Below are positions 63,430 through 64,000 of a DNA stretch of 64,000 nucleotides, in pieces. A program made the translations under genes and the position numbers. Each line of letters opens with the position of its first letter. The stretch's first letter is position 1. The notes under the pieces are model-generated. The model searched no databases, was not told where the DNA came from, and worked only from the letters and a program-made list of their open reading frames with translations. Origin of the DNA: Gemmatimonadota bacterium (GTDB lineage: Bacteria > Gemmatimonadota > Gemmatimonadetes > Longimicrobiales > Gaopeijiaceae); assembly GCA_028875075.1 (NCBI GenBank), contig JAPPGF010000036.1:62001-126000 (forward strand), written 5' to 3'.

Positions 63430-64000
63430 TCAAGCTGCAATGACTGCGCGCGCGCGCTCCCATATGCGGTCGAACATCTCTTCCGTTAGCGTGCCTGTGA
63501 ACGTGTTTTGCTGGCTCGGGTGATAGGACCCGATCAGCAGAACAGGAGTCTGTGCGACGGGTCGTAGAAGCTCGAGTTCCGCGCCATGCCCGAAACGGGG
63601 GCGGGGTTTCGGCAACCGCCACCCTGTTGCGTCCAACACTCGGAGCAGTTGCGCCCAGGCTACACCACCCAGGGCGACCATCACTCGCACTCGCCTGATG
63701 TGCGCGAGCTCGGCTGCCAAGTAGCATCGGCAGTTCGCATGCTCAAGTGGCAGCGGCCGGTTTGCCGGTGGTGCGCAGCGCACGGTCGCGGTGACCATGC
63801 AGTCCAAGAGCGTCAGTCCGTCGTTTCTCGCGACCGCTTCCGCTCGATTCGCGAATCCGGCGCGGTGCAGCGCGCGGTACAGCCAGTCACCTGACCGGTC
63901 GCCGGTGAACATGCGGCCGGTTCGGTTCGCCCCGTGCGCTGCGGGGGCAAGGCCCACGACCAGGAGGCGCGCGTCCGGGTCGCCAAAGCCCGGCACCGGG
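63430..64000 (-). CDS. Type 5 uracil-DNA glycosylase (UdgB-like), N-terminus cut by window edge
   Basis: The visible 190 codons match the UDG family that removes uracil and some deaminated bases from DNA. The opening GLAPAAHGANRTGRMFTGD with DWLYRALHRAGFA is characteristic of type 5 (UdgB) enzymes, as is SYHPSQQNTFTGTLT near the end with the catalytic-region His. Four Fe-S cysteines are expected, two seen here (DCMVTATVRCAPP and ANCRCYL). The gene begins beyond 64000, and the first ATG in frame (63996) is probably internal. Confidence 0.92.
   Translation of the reverse strand, partial: PVPGFGDPDARLLVVGLAPAAHGANRTGRMFTGDRSGDWLYRALHRAGFANRAEAVARNDGLTLLDCMVTATVRCAPPANRPLPLEHANCRCYLAAELAHIRRVRVMVALGGVAWAQLLRVLDATGWRLPKPRPRFGHGAELELLRPVAQTPVLLIGSYHPSQQNTFTGTLTEEMFDRIWERARAVIAA

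Overview
This is a high-GC bacterial chromosome segment (GC clearly above 60% by eye) packed with genes on both strands. It holds no rRNA, tRNA, CRISPR array or insertion sequence that I can recognise. Outer-membrane-type functions (MsbA-like exporter, family 9 and family 2 glycosyltransferases, a CMP-sugar synthetase/KdsC-like fusion), a HemQ/CtaB haem pair, an actinobacterial-type Sdh1-like succinate dehydrogenase, a bacterial deoxyhypusine-synthase-like protein and a PorX-like regulator together suggest a diderm aerobe. My best guess is the Gemmatimonadota or a neighbouring FCB-group lineage; this is inference, not proof.

Layout. 1-4.8 kb: non-homologous end joining, with ligD (runs off the left edge) divergent from ku, then a MerR-TPR fusion and a small membrane protein. 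4.8-11.5 kb: DtxR-type metal regulator, apaG, hypotheticals, a large glycosidase-like protein, the deoxyhypusine-synthase-like gene and the cytidylyltransferase-HAD fusion. 11.7-20.8 kb: typA, a class V aminotransferase overlapping serA (serine synthesis), then ctaB-hemQ and an amidase. 21.2-32.3 kb: envelope region with the PorX-like gene overlapping an ABC exporter, GT2, DUF3108, GT9, a broken second GT9, small hypotheticals and an M23 peptidase followed by a strong terminator. 32.4-38 kb: two M16-like pseudopeptidases, a FadJ-type beta-oxidation enzyme and DUF402. 38-44.2 kb: DsbA-like, CBS protein, a truncated toxin-antitoxin remnant, HAD phosphatase, threonine dehydratase and gyrA. 44.7-49 kb: GT2 with a Rossmann-like tail, a decayed gene and a classical M16 pair. 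49-58.3 kb: a Cys/His-rich small protein, bS21, 3-hydroxybutyryl-CoA dehydrogenase, thiolase, a cupredoxin-like lipoprotein with a 35-residue zinc-ribbon ORF upstream, a TPR protein and the accA-ricT-metG operon. 59-64 kb: DUF2784, the succinate dehydrogenase operon and a uracil-DNA glycosylase cut by the right edge.

The genes are mostly housekeeping (DNA repair, lipid and fatty-acid metabolism, haem, serine, respiration, envelope assembly), with accessory or decayed pieces around 28-31 kb, 39.7 kb and 45.7-46 kb. Several genes lack a Shine-Dalgarno sequence and instead have a -10-like hexamer 5-8 bases before the start codon, which suggests leaderless transcripts.
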